Positions 1 to 11,207 of a DNA stretch of 64,000 nucleotides are shown one piece after another. The translations under genes were made by a program, and so were the position numbers. Where the stretch lies: assembly GCF_008831285.2 (NCBI RefSeq), contig NC_045138.2:15409934-15473933 (forward strand), in the 5' to 3' direction. The notes beneath the pieces are model-generated. The model was not told where the DNA came from. It searched no databases and worked only from the letters and a program-made list of their open reading frames with translations. Each line of letters opens with the position of its first letter. Position 1 is the first letter of the stretch. The stretch is from Nymphaea colorata (taxonomy: Eukaryota; Streptophyta; Magnoliopsida; Nymphaeales; Nymphaeaceae).

Positions 1-700
1 CCTTCTCCAACATACCCATAAACAAAAAGTGGAGAAGAATTTGTTAATGGAAATGTGATGCGAATGAATTTGTCAATTGCATAAACTTAAAGCAAAACCC
101 TTTTTGTTTTTCGAAAGAAACATTTTCTTGACAGTCTATTCACTTTAGAAAATTCAAATTGTTTTTAGTGGCATAGGATCAAAGTCTTAGCATCGAATCG
201 AAGCCTCAGATCTCGTAGCCTATGACATCTCAATCATCTAGGGACCATGCAATTTTTTGTTCGGAGACACGTGATGAATCAAAGTCCATAGATTACAAAA
301 GTTGATGAGACATCACAAATTTAAGACCTATCACCACTCCATCAAACTAGCAACATCGAAACCATATGCACTTTTCCCTGTTCTTTTCGACAAATAATTC
401 CAATCAGTTTCATAGAAATCAGCTCAACCAATCAGTCTTGTTAACTTCAAAGAATGTGAAGTTCATATCATATATACAAATTTTCGTTCGTTATTCTTCT
501 TATTGTGAAAAGAAGGGAAGAAATACCTTTTTTTTTTTCCTCACCCGAGCTTGGCTGATCTTAGGGAAGAGATAATGGAGAAATAAGAAAAGCAGGCTCT
601 TATTTAGCGTTGGTCAGCCAAACGCTGGATGTGTATCGGGAATTTCGTAAAAATCTGGGACTCGTTCTTTAGATTATGCACAAATGCTTGCGCCTTGAAC
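1..700. other. intergenic, AT-rich, upstream flank of the first gene
   Basis: No gene can be supported here. Open frames are short and low in complexity, and none resembles a known family. The right end, from about 600, leads into the promoter of the gene that starts at 934. Confidence 0.6.
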
Positions 701-714
701 AAAATTTGGCATAA

Positions 715-823
715 ACATTTATATCGGGACAGTTTCCCGATTACGGTCCACCCCCTTTCTCTCTCTCACTCGATCTCGCGATCGTCAAACATGGGACGGC
801 AGATTCCCCCAATTCACAACTGA
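715..823 (+). promoter_or_regulatory. putative core promoter and leader with a 10-codon upstream ORF
   Basis: A TATA-like stretch (catttatatcg, about 716-726) is followed about 30 bases later by a pyrimidine-rich patch (about 750-770), an arrangement typical of plant transcription starts. The first ATG after it, at 791, opens a 10-codon ORF that ends with TGA at 823, before the main start at 934. The promoter call is inferred from spacing alone. A leader intron is possible because a CAG/GTACGG junction lies near 898. Confidence 0.35.
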
Positions 824-933
824 AAGAGTCGAAGAGCAGTCAATCTTCATCGGATCCCGGCGAATTTCCGGCTATCTCCCACATAGCTCCCTACCAGGTA
901 CGGGAAACCCGTCTTACTCTCTCATCTTTGACG

Positions 934-1467
934 ATGGTAGCTGTAAAGGTCGGGCCTCTGGCGCCTCTCCAACGGCGGAACACCATAACGGCGGTGGACT
1001 CTCGCGACACCAGCATTCCGATCCGGCCGCAAAGCTCGAGCTTCTTCGTCAATGATAGCCGGAACGGCTGCCACACGGAGCTCGCCGATTGGAGCCTCAT
1101 CTCCATCGCCCCTTCCTCGTACACGAGTCTGAAGGACCTCCTCCAAACGGCACCCTATGGAACCCAATCGCCGGTGGCCGGAGACCGGTGCAGCTGCTGC
1201 TGTGTCACCAACGGCGACGGCCGCGAGATCCCCATCCGCAACCGGCTTGTGAAGCAGGCAGCTTGGGCGTACCTCCAGCCGATGGCCGTCTCTCCGAGCA
1301 ACTCCGACCGAAACCTTTTCCAGCAGCTCTGGTCGAGGTTCTCTGCCCGCTACCTCGAGGTTCCTCCAACTTCGTGCTTCGGCTTTCTTAAGGAGTGGTT
1401 CTCCGCTTGGCTCGCCCCGGCGCTCCATCGCCTCCTTGGGATCCTCTGGTTCCAGACTGCCCGATAA
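934..1467 (+). CDS. conserved plant protein of unknown function with IPIRNRLVKQAAWAYLQPM motif
   Basis: This is a single-exon frame of 177 residues, GC-rich against an AT-rich surround. The first in-frame ATG is at 934; the frame is open slightly further upstream but has no other ATG. A variable N-terminus leads to a serine-rich stretch (DWSLISIAPSSYTSLKDLL, residues 52-70), then a cysteine cluster near 86-90, and then IPIRNRLVKQAAWAYLQPM at residues 99-117. The C-terminus is rich in tryptophan, leucine and phenylalanine and ends in FQTAR. From memory, the motif around residues 99-117 marks a small land-plant family annotated only as uncharacterised, so no function is assigned. No signal peptide or clear membrane span is seen. 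The opposite strand also has a long frame across this stretch (922-1428), but its arginine- and alanine-rich composition is what a GC-rich shadow gives. Confidence 0.72.
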   Translation: MVAVKVGPLAPLQRRNTITAVDSRDTSIPIRPQSSSFFVNDSRNGCHTELADWSLISIAPSSYTSLKDLLQTAPYGTQSPVAGDRCSCCCVTNGDGREIPIRNRLVKQAAWAYLQPMAVSPSNSDRNLFQQLWSRFSARYLEVPPTSCFGFLKEWFSAWLAPALHRLLGILWFQTAR

Positions 1468-4400
1468 CGGTTAGTGTCATAACCGCTAGCGGCTTACACA
1501 GTTACACTCACTTCTCCGCCTATCTTTTCCAAAAGCTTATTGTTTCATCAAGGGTCTTTGTGATGATAATTTGGCAATTGTAATTATTGGTTCTGCAATT
1601 AGAGAAGATCTTGTTTGTTTCTGATTGAGTTTCTGATTTTGAGAGAACCCTCAATCGACTAACGTTTGGGATCTTGTAGACCCTTAATTACAGGCCCTGG
1701 TATAAATTGGGGCTGGTAATGAAGGAATCAACTCATGATCTGGTTCAGTTCGATTGATTAAATCTTGTACAGGAAAGAACTAAGTTACCCTTACCATGAT
1801 CTCAAAAGCAAGATCAGGGAATAGTTTAGGCTGCAAACTAGTGGGAAAGTGAGTTGGCTCCATTCTTCAGGCTGCAAATTACTCGGACGGAGACTTAGTC
1901 CAGATTCTTCTTGCTGCCTGTTCTCTAGTCTTGTTATGGTAGTTTGTATTTCGGACGTAAGCTTAACTTATTGGCATAAAAATCTCGGTGCGTTTAATAA
2001 GTTTATAGCTACAGTGCCGGCAGATCAACGTGTCATCACTTTAAGATATAGAATAATTCATATTGTTTCCTTTCACGCACTTACTACAACATTTATGATC
2101 ATAACCTGCCTAACCAAATATACCAAATCATAATAATTACTGACTTTATAAATCTACCGGCAACTCTGATGGTGATTTTATGAGCTTTTATTTTGCTCTG
2201 TTCTTGTCTGATGTGAGTATTTAGTCGAAGCTCTCTGCCATAAAATAGTGGCCTTGTGGACTTGTTGTTGTCCATTAGTCAATTGGATATTAGGAAGTCG
2301 AAGGGCATCGTTGTCGCTTTTGTGTAGTTTAAATTTTATGAAAATGTTGTTGTAGTTTCCCAACTTTAAGAGCATATTTAGAAGTTAGGAGCCCACGAAC
2401 TGGCCTTAGCAGATGGTTTTTGTTCATACATCATGCTACTAGCTGCATCACCTCATATAATCTCTGCAAAGCGGCCAAACATGGTGCCAATATGTACGGC
2501 ACATCCCATAATATACAATAAATATTTGACGTAAAAAATTCCACGTAATAAGCTTATGTACCGATTGGATTGGATTCTCTTACTTTTTCAGCATACTTGA
2601 TAGATTGGAAAATTGCCAACTTATAAAGTAGTAATTATTGTTTACCTTTTTCAATAATAATTTTGCTCATATTCATTTGCAAAATTACTAAAATATAAGC
2701 ATTGCTAAATATGAGCAATTGTGGGCACTAATTTTAACCATTCAATCAATATGATCAGATGATACCAAATGGACAGGTGTAAAGTAACTTTTCAAAAAGT
2801 TCCATTGTAGTTGGGCTCTTGAAATATAAATATCACCAAATATGATCAGTTATGCACTTTCCTTAACCATATGTTCATGGTCGGATGATTTACAAATAGC
2901 TTACAATCACCTTTCTGCGTTGAAAGCTACTTCTGTTGGTAGTTTTCAAAATACACATCTACGATGATCTAAGCGTTAAAACTATTGGACAGAAGGGTTA
3001 ATATTCACCGATGTTCATGTTCTAAAAACCCTATAGTAGTCAGCACTTTAAGTCGATTGTTTTTTTTTGTTTTGAGGCTGGAAGTATTAATCCATCTGAT
3101 ATCATGTAATTAGACAGTTGAAGCCAGAGCATGCAATCGCATTCTTATATTGCAAAAATTCTCCATTTTTGGGCCGTTGGATTACAATGGGATGAAAATG
3201 GAGGATTCATGATAGCGCTCACATTTCTCAATAAGTCTTCCAGGAAATCTGAAGATTAGTAACACAACTTCAAGATGCTTTGCTCATTATGTAACACATA
3301 GTTATATTCTTACTTGCAGAAAAGAAATTCATATATTTTGAACTTGTAACATCTTCTGCGCTTGGCAACTTTCGTATAAAGAGTGGGGCAGCCCCTGCTT
3401 GGTCAAGCGCAGTTTGCTTTATCATGTGATGTGGTTTCTTATGTGGCAAAGAATTGTCTGCCACTTTGCCTCGAATTGACTTCTCCATCACTCTGGCCCC
3501 TTCCTCTTTGCTCACTACTCAATCATCATATTGTTGAATGTTGTTTAGTAACAATGAGTAGTAGATTCTTTTCCGGGTTGCTTCATGCACGTTTCCACAC
3601 AATTTCGTAGTTGTCAATTTCATTTTCTTTCCAAGATTTCTCATATTAAACGTCCTTTGCTTCATTCTTCAGTAGGGTGCTTCTTCCGTCACTTTGTCTT
3701 ACTCACTGCAATTACATACTCATTTTAGCAAACATTTCACTAAGTACGGCGGGGCCTTGATCCTGTTCTGCCCAGTCTTCACTTCTATATCCTTATCTAC
3801 AAGTCTATACAGAGCAAGATGCAAAGGGTCGGTGCAGTGTTGCTGGCCATGGCTCAACTGTGCTCTAGTCCCCTGTTGTAAAAAAGCAAATAAAAAGTGT
3901 GCAGGGGTTCTGAAACATATGCGTAGGGGCTTTACCAAGCTGTTCTCAAGAATCTGAAATTTGCTTTCCTAGAGACAGATGTCCAAATTGCGATGAGTTT
4001 CTTGTCTGGAGGCTAGTGGATCTCATATACAGAGTTACCAGGCAAGCTTGAGCAAACAGATAAATTTAGCAGGATATATTGCGAAGAATTCATGCTCAAA
4101 TATCATGTACCAACTCTCTATGGGTTGGCAACATGGGGTCCTGCAAAGACCTACTAGCAGAAAGAGAAAATTCTCTGTTATTAAAAGCGTTATAGACCTA
4201 TCTGACAAGCTGAGAATCGGCCATCTGATCTGGCTTATGATGATTCAACCTTACGCTACTTTTTCTCTTCAAGGTGGACTACCAGGGATCATGTTTTTAC
4301 TGAAAGCAATTTCATGTACAGAGATTTCGAAAAGGAAGAGGAAAACAATGGAAAAGAAAAGCACTATTTACTTTCAATGAACCTGCCACTAGCTTATTTT

Positions 4401-6100
4401 TACTTTCGAGTATAGTTTAAGGTGCCCATGGAACTACTAAATTTGTTTAGGATGGCCACAGTTAAGCTATCATTATAAGATTGGAAATAAGTTCTCCAGT
4501 ATCGAGAAGCCATGCCTAGCTTCTTTCAAAGTTGAACAGAATTGGTTTCTGCATACGTATAGAACCGTGTGAAAGCTTATGCAAACTACATATACTAAAA
4601 GGGTCACCACGTAGATCACCATGTACATGTGAGTGAGCAATAGAGAGATGATGAACAGTTGACCTGTTCTACAAAGCTCATAAAGCAAAGCCGTCAGTAA
4701 TTTCTGCCCAGACTTACGATCTACTAGAGAAGGCACTTGTTATTAGGCGAAAGCTCCAGCTCCTTTCATATTCCATCATCAATTACCATAATAGTAATTC
4801 ACATCTATGTTGTGATCGATACTAGTTTCGCTGGATCCCTCCACAGCTAAATAAGAAAGGAACACTACCAATTGGAGCTTGAATTTTTTTTTATATATTA
4901 TAAGATCGAAGCGGACGTAACTCAGTAGCTCCGAGAGCAGTGTAAAGTGGTGTGTAACTCGGCTGATCCAAAGTGAACTGATGGCAAATTGATTCAGTTC
5001 TTCCGCTAAAACAATGGTGCGATGCGTCGTACAACTGCTCATTTTTTATTATGTCCTAAATATTTGTTTCGTAGAGTTGCAGGCTTGTTTGATTACTGAA
5101 GCTGAGACCAAGTGAAATATTTACCCTCCATCATGGCTTGTTTGTGACTCATTTGAGTACGTGAATATAACTCCAATGTCTGCGGCGTGTACGATTTTAA
5201 GACCACAGATTCACAACACAGCTGTAGCAAAGATCTATCTAACAGTAACTGTTGATTATGTTTCAACTGAATGAAGCACATGTCTTGCTAAAGTTCTGTT
5301 TGAGCTAGCCAATTCTCAGCTGACTTTGAGATTTGTAGAATTCACGCATGAAAAATATTGCATTCCTCGACGGCAGGTAGAGGGCAGAAGACTTAGCAAC
5401 CCTCAGTAGAAAGAAGTAACTAGGCAAGTCTATAACCAAGGTAAGAAGCTCGCTATTAAACAACTAACTGATATATGCGGATAATCCCTTCTTTAGACTG
5501 AAGAAAGATATCTGATAGATGAGTGGGCCAGGTAATATCACAACATTTTTGTTTCCCGATTGGCAGGCAGACCAAGAAAGCATGCTTCTATTCCCATCTT
5601 TAATTTCCTTTCCTCCATAAAAACCCTTAAGCAAAGACAAGCACCACTGCAGCAATACTTTGACAGAACACCCACAAGAGAAGAACACAATGGATGGCAT
5701 ACGATGCTTACCAGTTGTAAGGTAGGGAAGAATGCTTTCTTTAGTGACTGAACGATAGCGGAAAGACACGCATTTGCTGATAGAAGCTTTCCACATATCT
5801 GATTTTTGTTTTAGCAAACGCTCATAAGTCATAAGGTGCGGATATAGTTTCTTCGACTATGCTCTTTGAGAAGCGCCAGTCGATGGCATCAAGTTTCCCA
5901 CCAAATAAAACCAATTTAGCCAGAAATACAGAAACTCGGCACTTTAATTTGTTGCTCCTGTTCTGACGGTTTTACTGAACTACCAACTTGAATTTCAAGC
6001 CGTTTAATCTTTTTGGTAGGGAAAATAAGATTCCATCAATACTCCAACTTCAATTTTTACACACTTTTCCCTCTGAATTTAAAATCCAATCAGAATAATT
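1468..6100. other. intergenic region without a supportable gene
   Basis: AT-rich, with only short unrelated frames. Two blocks near 2696-2760 and 2828-2885 resemble each other: both have aatatgagcaa/aatatgatca, then gcact, then ttaacca, then gatgat. They may be remnants of one old repeat. The frames at 3383-3610, 3694-3957 and 4048-4380 match no family I know and lack promoter context. Confidence 0.5.
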
Positions 6101-6125
6101 AATTTTCCTTGTATGTAAACGTCGG

Positions 6126-6237
6126 ATCTTATTTGGCAACAGGGACACTGTAAAAGTCTTGTGAATCTTCCTAAAAATTGAGCCAGATTCATGGACATTC
6201 AGAGAGTGTCCTTGCTACCAAACAAACTCTTAGACCA
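6126..6237. mobile_element. MITE-like element, about 110 bp, with imperfect terminal inverted repeats
   Basis: The left end reads TTTGGCAACAGGGACACT. The reverse complement of the right end reads TTTGGTAGCAAGGACACT, giving an imperfect inverted repeat of about 18 bases around a short AT-rich core with no coding capacity. A second element with near-identical ends lies at 18692-18850. Size, inverted ends and lack of an ORF fit a non-autonomous DNA transposon. The superfamily is not determined because target-site duplications are not clear. Confidence 0.5.
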
Positions 6238-6944
6238 ATCTCACGTTCAATTTCACAAAGCTACGTCTTCAGGCTAACATGCATCTGAGTTTGATTGTGC
6301 TCAAGTTACACAGCTTAGGAGTGGTCGAACCTGACCTGTTTTATTACATCCTTATTGTGAAGTTGAAATAAAACCTCTCTTTCATACCACTGCAAATGAG
6401 CTAAAAGTGAAACTATCAGTTGAGCGCAAGCTCTGCTCATGGTTTTACGAACAGAATCAGCTGCATCTTGTGTGGATTTTTCTTCTCAATCGCTGACATT
6501 TAAGAGGCATTTACGTGACCCTCTGAAGCTCTCTCAAGGCGCCTCAGGCCCTCAACCTTCGTTTGAGTTCACACTGTAATGAGTCATGGTTCAAATGGGG
6601 AGGCCTCCAAACTTGACTGGGTCTCTTAGCATTCACACCCGTCAAGTTCCGCATTTCGGCCGGCCATGTGCTCCGCCTTCAAAGTACCAGCCATTGGCCG
6701 TTCTCTTTCTGATTCATTTATTTTCTGTTGAAATGAGGACAAAACTAAGGAGAAGGACAATCTCAGGCAATAAAGTAAGAAGTTGAGGTTTGATTCGATG
6801 CCTTCTGACTTGACACTGTTTACATTTCTATACTACCATTTGCTCACTGTGCTCTATTATTAGACTTTTACTTAATAGCTTGGGTCTTGTGGGGAGTGAT
6901 GCTTGTAAAAGTTGAACCATTAAGTGCTTGGTTGCTGCAGTGAG

Positions 6945-7160
6945 CATGGGATCATAAATTTTTGGCTAAAGGACATTCATTTAAATGAATCTCAAAATGA
7001 TTAAGGGGATACTAGGAAAATAATTAAAGGGCACACGATATATAAATGAACAAATTGTTTGAAACCACCAATATGAAAATAAATAGAATTTGCGAGACTG
7101 TGCGGGCAACTGCCCACACATGCTCATGTGTGGCTGTCCCCCTTGGCTGCGAGTTTGCCA
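6945..7160 (-). mobile_element. transposon remnant related to the element at 60816-60986, opposite orientation
   Basis: Shares three blocks, in the same relative order but inverted, with 60816-60986: a near-palindrome TGCGGGCAACTGCCCACACA at 7101-7120, a GGGCACACGATATA block near 7028-7041, and TTTTTGGCTAAAGG near 6959-6972. It carries no usable ORF. It looks like a degraded non-autonomous element. Confidence 0.45.
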
Positions 7161-7199
7161 TTTTATTTTGATAAATAGTTGTATTCGGCACGTTTGGAA

Positions 7200-10100
7200 C
7201 AAACGCCAAATTATTGATATAGAGAGAGAAGGAGCGCGACATGTATACCAAATAAGTTTCAACATGTTTCTCTTTCAATAATAGAGTATGCCATCCATCA
7301 ATTGTTCTCTACCTTCTTAGTATTATTTCCAGTCCTTACGTACAAGGAAGGAAAAAAGAAAAAAACTCATGATGTGAACTCTACCGGAGCCAAAACTGTG
7401 GTTGTTGCAGGCAATTATAAAATCTGCTTATTTATATTGACATTTTATTCCTTTTTACTATAAACTATATAGATTATTCACGGTTATACAAAGAGAGAGA
7501 GAGAGGTAAACTAAAAACTCTGCCATATTAGCTACCGGCCGGCAATTCTCAACCTATACTGTGAGGATAGCATTCTCCAGAAATCGAACAATGAACATTA
7601 GTTTACGTACCACCCAGTCGAACCGGTTGTTGTGAAAAAAAGAGAAAAAAGAGATGCAAGTTGGTTGATTTTCATGATAACATTTTGGCTGCTAATGCTT
7701 CAAGTGAAGGCGGGAGAAGGAAGGTGGAAGGGCTAATGTCCAGCCCACTTGAACGGCAGGAATGGCAGCCTTACAGGTTTCCAATCATGGCGTTTAGGGG
7801 CAGCTTAAATTTCTCCATCTCCATCTCTGTAAGGGCCATCGTTTAGCTAGTGGTTTCTGCATCCCTTTCTTTGACCGGAATCCAGGAAACGTCTGTTTCC
7901 GGTCAGACGGCTAATTTATGGCGTTGTCAGGTGGTTCAAATCCTTTAACAGATCAACGCCAACATCTCAAGTAGATAAATCAGATACCACATTCATCTTT
8001 TCTTCCCCCGACCTACTGCGTTTTTACATGGCTGGTATTCAGACCCAGATCCCAACGGAATTTTAACCTTCCAGCCGCTCCGGCCTGAATCCGATTTCAC
8101 TGTGACCTTTTTCGCAATGCTCCAAATGGGCATCATTGCAGAGTTAAAAAGCCAGATTCGACAAATGTCGTTAACCCATTCCCGTGAGTCCTCAAAAATT
8201 TATTAAAGATTTTGAGTGTGAAAATCACATGATTTTGAGAAAATTGTCGTTTTGGAAGAGATATAAAGAGGTTTAGAGGATGCGCGCTCTGATAATGGCT
8301 GGTAGGCAGTCAGTCACTAATTTAAGCCATGACAACTTAACCATTTTCTGGGGCAATGAAAAAAACTCTGTTCATTTACTTTTTCTAATGTTTACTCAGT
8401 GAAAACAGCTATAAAACCCTCAAAGACAAGTTATTATATCTATAAGATTGAAACTGAATAGACTTACAATACATCCGAAAAGGGATGACGATCTTATTTT
8501 GTGACATTTTTCACGTTTCCTCTCCTTAGAATCTACCTATTGCTTTAAATGGCGTTATTTTCTGATCTTACTGCCGAATACGTTAGAAAGCAAAACAAAA
8601 CTCTCAATTTCCATCATGCATATGACAGATCTGGTAAAGAAACTGTGCCTGGATTCGAGCATCCGACTAGTATCTGATAAATATCCGGTAGAATGTCCTA
8701 ATTAGTTTTACTATAATTGGAGTTAGATTCAGATAACATGTCAAAAGAACTGTATCTGGATTCGAGGGGATTTAGCGTCTGGGAAAATGAAGTGACATTG
8801 CAATGAATAATTGAATCCTTGAAACTTTGCAAAACACAACAAACTTGCATAATTGAAAATGCCAATGAAGAATGATTTTGTGGATCTTGATCCAAGGTGC
8901 CTGAAGATGGTACTGCCAAGCGCAACCACCTACAGCTCATACTGCCTAAATATATTATATAATAATCCAAAGAGTTAAACTGGCGTTTATGTATATAGCA
9001 GACAGAGATATTGCTTGTTTAAGTCTTTTACATTATAACCCCATAATTTAATTTGTCATGGGAATGCCAATCTTTGTCATTCGCTTTTCGTTGCATCTTA
9101 TATAATAAACACGCTCAGTTGGCGGGCATGAACCGGCTGGGGACTCACTGAGCTCAGCCTGAGTCAACACCAAAAATGAGTTTAATTCAAGCCTTCTCTC
9201 TCTCTCTCTCTCTCTATACCTAATATGTTTCCAGGCCGCAAAGAGGTCGACAAGCCGTTTTAAATTCTTAGATTGGGCCATGCAATAATCTCTCTCTCTC
9301 TCTCTTCGACCTAATAAACACAATGAGAACTCAATATAATTGAAAACAAACATGACTAAGCTTCTGCACAACTTAAAAGAAAAAAAACCATTTCTATCTG
9401 TTCAACTTGCATGATTTCTTAAACCCAAAGATTGAGTTAGTGAACTAAAATGGTTATAATTAGCTTCTTGAAGATACACTCAGCATGTCATTTCCCTCCT
9501 AGTTTAAGGACACTAAAAAATAGAGTCTACTTAAAAAAAATATAAAACCTTAAGATGGTAGTTGGTAGCAGGTTGTCATGTAAACAACACATTGTTAGTG
9601 CTAATTTGATTTTTATGGACACTACTCGCTTGGAGTACAAACTGTGACAATTACGACACTTCAGTTGACGGGTGTATCACAAACTCACCCATGTCTCTCG
9701 ATGTAGTCTTAAACCCTAGGGGTTATGAAAAATAAGGAGAGATATTAGTCTCTCATCCAGGCAATCGGTTCACCTCTTGCTCATCTGAAGTTCTTTTAAG
9801 ATGAACATATACTTTTTGTACACATGTTCTTATGACACATGAAATAATGTCATTTAACAAATAAATGGTAGATATAGTCACATATTGTTTCTTCCAAAAG
9901 AAACATTGAATTCTTAGAATATATGTTGCTTGTCAAACGCCTCGTAAAACTAAGACCCTTCAACCCGAAGGCATATGGTACCTTCATTCAAACATACCAA
10001 CCTTTTGTGCCCCTTGAAGTTTTTCTCAAGCAAAACTTTTTCCATAACACGGCAGGCAAAATATTTCCGTAGAAAAATTCGGTGCTAGATTTTTTTACCA

Positions 10101-10370
10101 TTTAAACCAAAAGCAAGTGAAACATTATAGGAGAAATATTTCCACCTCGTTTGAGATGGGAATGCGCGGCAGTTGAAATTTCACCCCATCCGTCATATCT
10201 CGAAATATATCCGGAACATCGGGTGCCTCGTAAGCGGGAAAAACATTACCATACATTGTGTCTCGTGACAATTGATCGTATCCAGACACGGGGCGTGTGA
10301 AGGGGAAAAAACAGAGCAACGTTAACAACGAGATAGATTGATGGAGCAATGAATGAATGCTCTTGACGGA
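7200..10370. other. intergenic region with CT microsatellites
   Basis: No gene supported. Contains a GA run near 7492-7506 and two CT runs at about 9195-9215 and 9289-9304. Frames in this stretch are short and partly coded by the microsatellites themselves. Confidence 0.5.
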
Positions 10371-10378
10371 GGCCGACT

Positions 10379-10405
10379 CACGTGACTCAGATTTTCTCGC
10401 ACGTG
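10379..10405. promoter_or_regulatory. two G-boxes, the first fused to a GCN4/AP-1-like TGACTCA
   Basis: CACGTG occurs at 10379-10384 and 10400-10405, about 95-120 bases upstream of the TATA box of the OVATE gene. The first runs into TGACTCA (10383-10389). G-boxes are known sites for plant bZIP and bHLH factors. Their proximal position makes a regulatory role plausible, but that is inference. Confidence 0.4.
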
Positions 10406-10494
10406 CCATCCCCTGATTTCGAGCCAGCCCTCTCCCTCTCCCCTTCTCACACATCACATGCTGCGACTGCGAGTGATTTTAGAGAGAGCCATCG

Positions 10495-10712
10495 GCCATA
10501 TAAGGGAGGAGCGAGGAAGGAAGAGTGAGTCTGATTCCCCTCCCGCTCTCTCTTCTCTCCTTCCCTCACCAGATTTCCGCGAACTTCCCGAGAAAATTAA
10601 CAGAAAAGAGAGAGAGCTCCAGACGGAACTCGGAGTTTCAGAAAGGCGAGGAGGGAGCGTCATTCGGTTCGCCGTCCTGCCCATTTCTTCTAGCCGCCGG
10701 GATATATCACAT
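10495..10712 (+). promoter_or_regulatory. TATA box and pyrimidine-rich leader of the OFP6/8-like gene
   Basis: CCATATAAGG at about 10496-10505 is a good TATA box, followed about 30 bases later by a run of C and T (10535-10570). The first ATG downstream is at 10713. An in-frame ATG at 10458 lies upstream of this TATA box and so is unlikely to be used. Confidence 0.55.
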
Positions 10713-11207
10713 ATGTCGACGCGACGGAACCCGCTGCGACACCCAGCCGTCGTCTCGATCGGCTGCAACTGCCGCCGGCCGAGAATCGCGGGCCTGCCGG
10801 TCAAGAAGCCGAAGCCAAAGCCGAAGCCGAAGCCCCCTCCGGCGGCCGGGAAGAAGGGGACGTCCCCGCCGTCGACGTCGTCTTGCTCGTGGGAGCGGTT
10901 CTTCTCCGGGGACGACCTCTCCACCAGCACCGCCTTCTCCTCGTCCAAGGCCAGCCGGAGCTCGCCGGAGCGGGGGCGCGGCCTCATTCCGCCGGCGCTG
11001 GGCGGGAGCGTCGCGGTGGTGAAGACGTCGGACGACCCGTACCACGACTTCCGGAATTCGATGGTGCAGATGATCGTGGAGAACGAGATCTACAGCCGGG
11101 ACGACCTGTGCGAGCTGCTGCGCTGCCTCCTCTCCCTCAACTCCCCCTTCCACCACGACGCCATCCTCCGCGCCTTCGCCGAGATCGTCGACGGCTTCTT
11201 CCCCTGA
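10713..11207 (+). CDS. OVATE family protein, OFP6/OFP8-like transcriptional repressor
   Basis: OVATE family proteins are plant nuclear repressors that bind TALE homeodomain proteins and affect growth, organ shape and cell-wall programmes. This intronless copy has 164 residues from the ATG at 10713. The frame is open back to 10458, but that ATG precedes the TATA box. Residues 15-27 hold the GCNCRRPRIAGLP motif seen near the N-terminus of this subgroup, followed by a lysine-proline run (31-43) and a serine-rich linker. The OVATE domain covers about residues 101-162: the VVKTSDDPYHDF start, then the SMVQMIVENEIYSRDDL helix, LLRCLLSLNSPFHH, and AFAEIVDGFF at the end. The DDPYHDFRNSM start, the short length and the NSPFHH segment fit the OFP6/7/8 subgroup better than the OFP1-5 type. 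The coding sequence is very GC-rich. Family membership is firm; the subgroup is likely. Confidence 0.93.
   Translation: MSTRRNPLRHPAVVSIGCNCRRPRIAGLPVKKPKPKPKPKPPPAAGKKGTSPPSTSSCSWERFFSGDDLSTSTAFSSSKASRSSPERGRGLIPPALGGSVAVVKTSDDPYHDFRNSMVQMIVENEIYSRDDLCELLRCLLSLNSPFHHDAILRAFAEIVDGFFP

Noticed and set aside
922-1428. 168-codon frame on the minus strand opposite the first gene
   Set aside because: It is a shadow of the GC-rich plus-strand gene: rich in arginine and alanine, no motif, and the plus frame carries the conserved IPIRNRLVKQ block.
4048-4380. 110-codon frame that might be a small gene
   Set aside because: It lacks an ATG at its listed start, has no recognisable motif, promoter or splice partner, and lies in AT-rich sequence where such frames arise by chance.
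10458-10712. Upstream 85-codon extension of the OFP6/8-like protein
   Set aside because: It begins before the TATA box and has no family-like sequence; the conserved N-terminal GCNCRRP motif lies after the ATG at 10713.
10707-11156. 149-codon minus-strand frame and other long frames over the first OVATE gene
   Set aside because: GC-rich shadows with repetitive arginine/glycine content; only the +1 frame encodes the OVATE domain.
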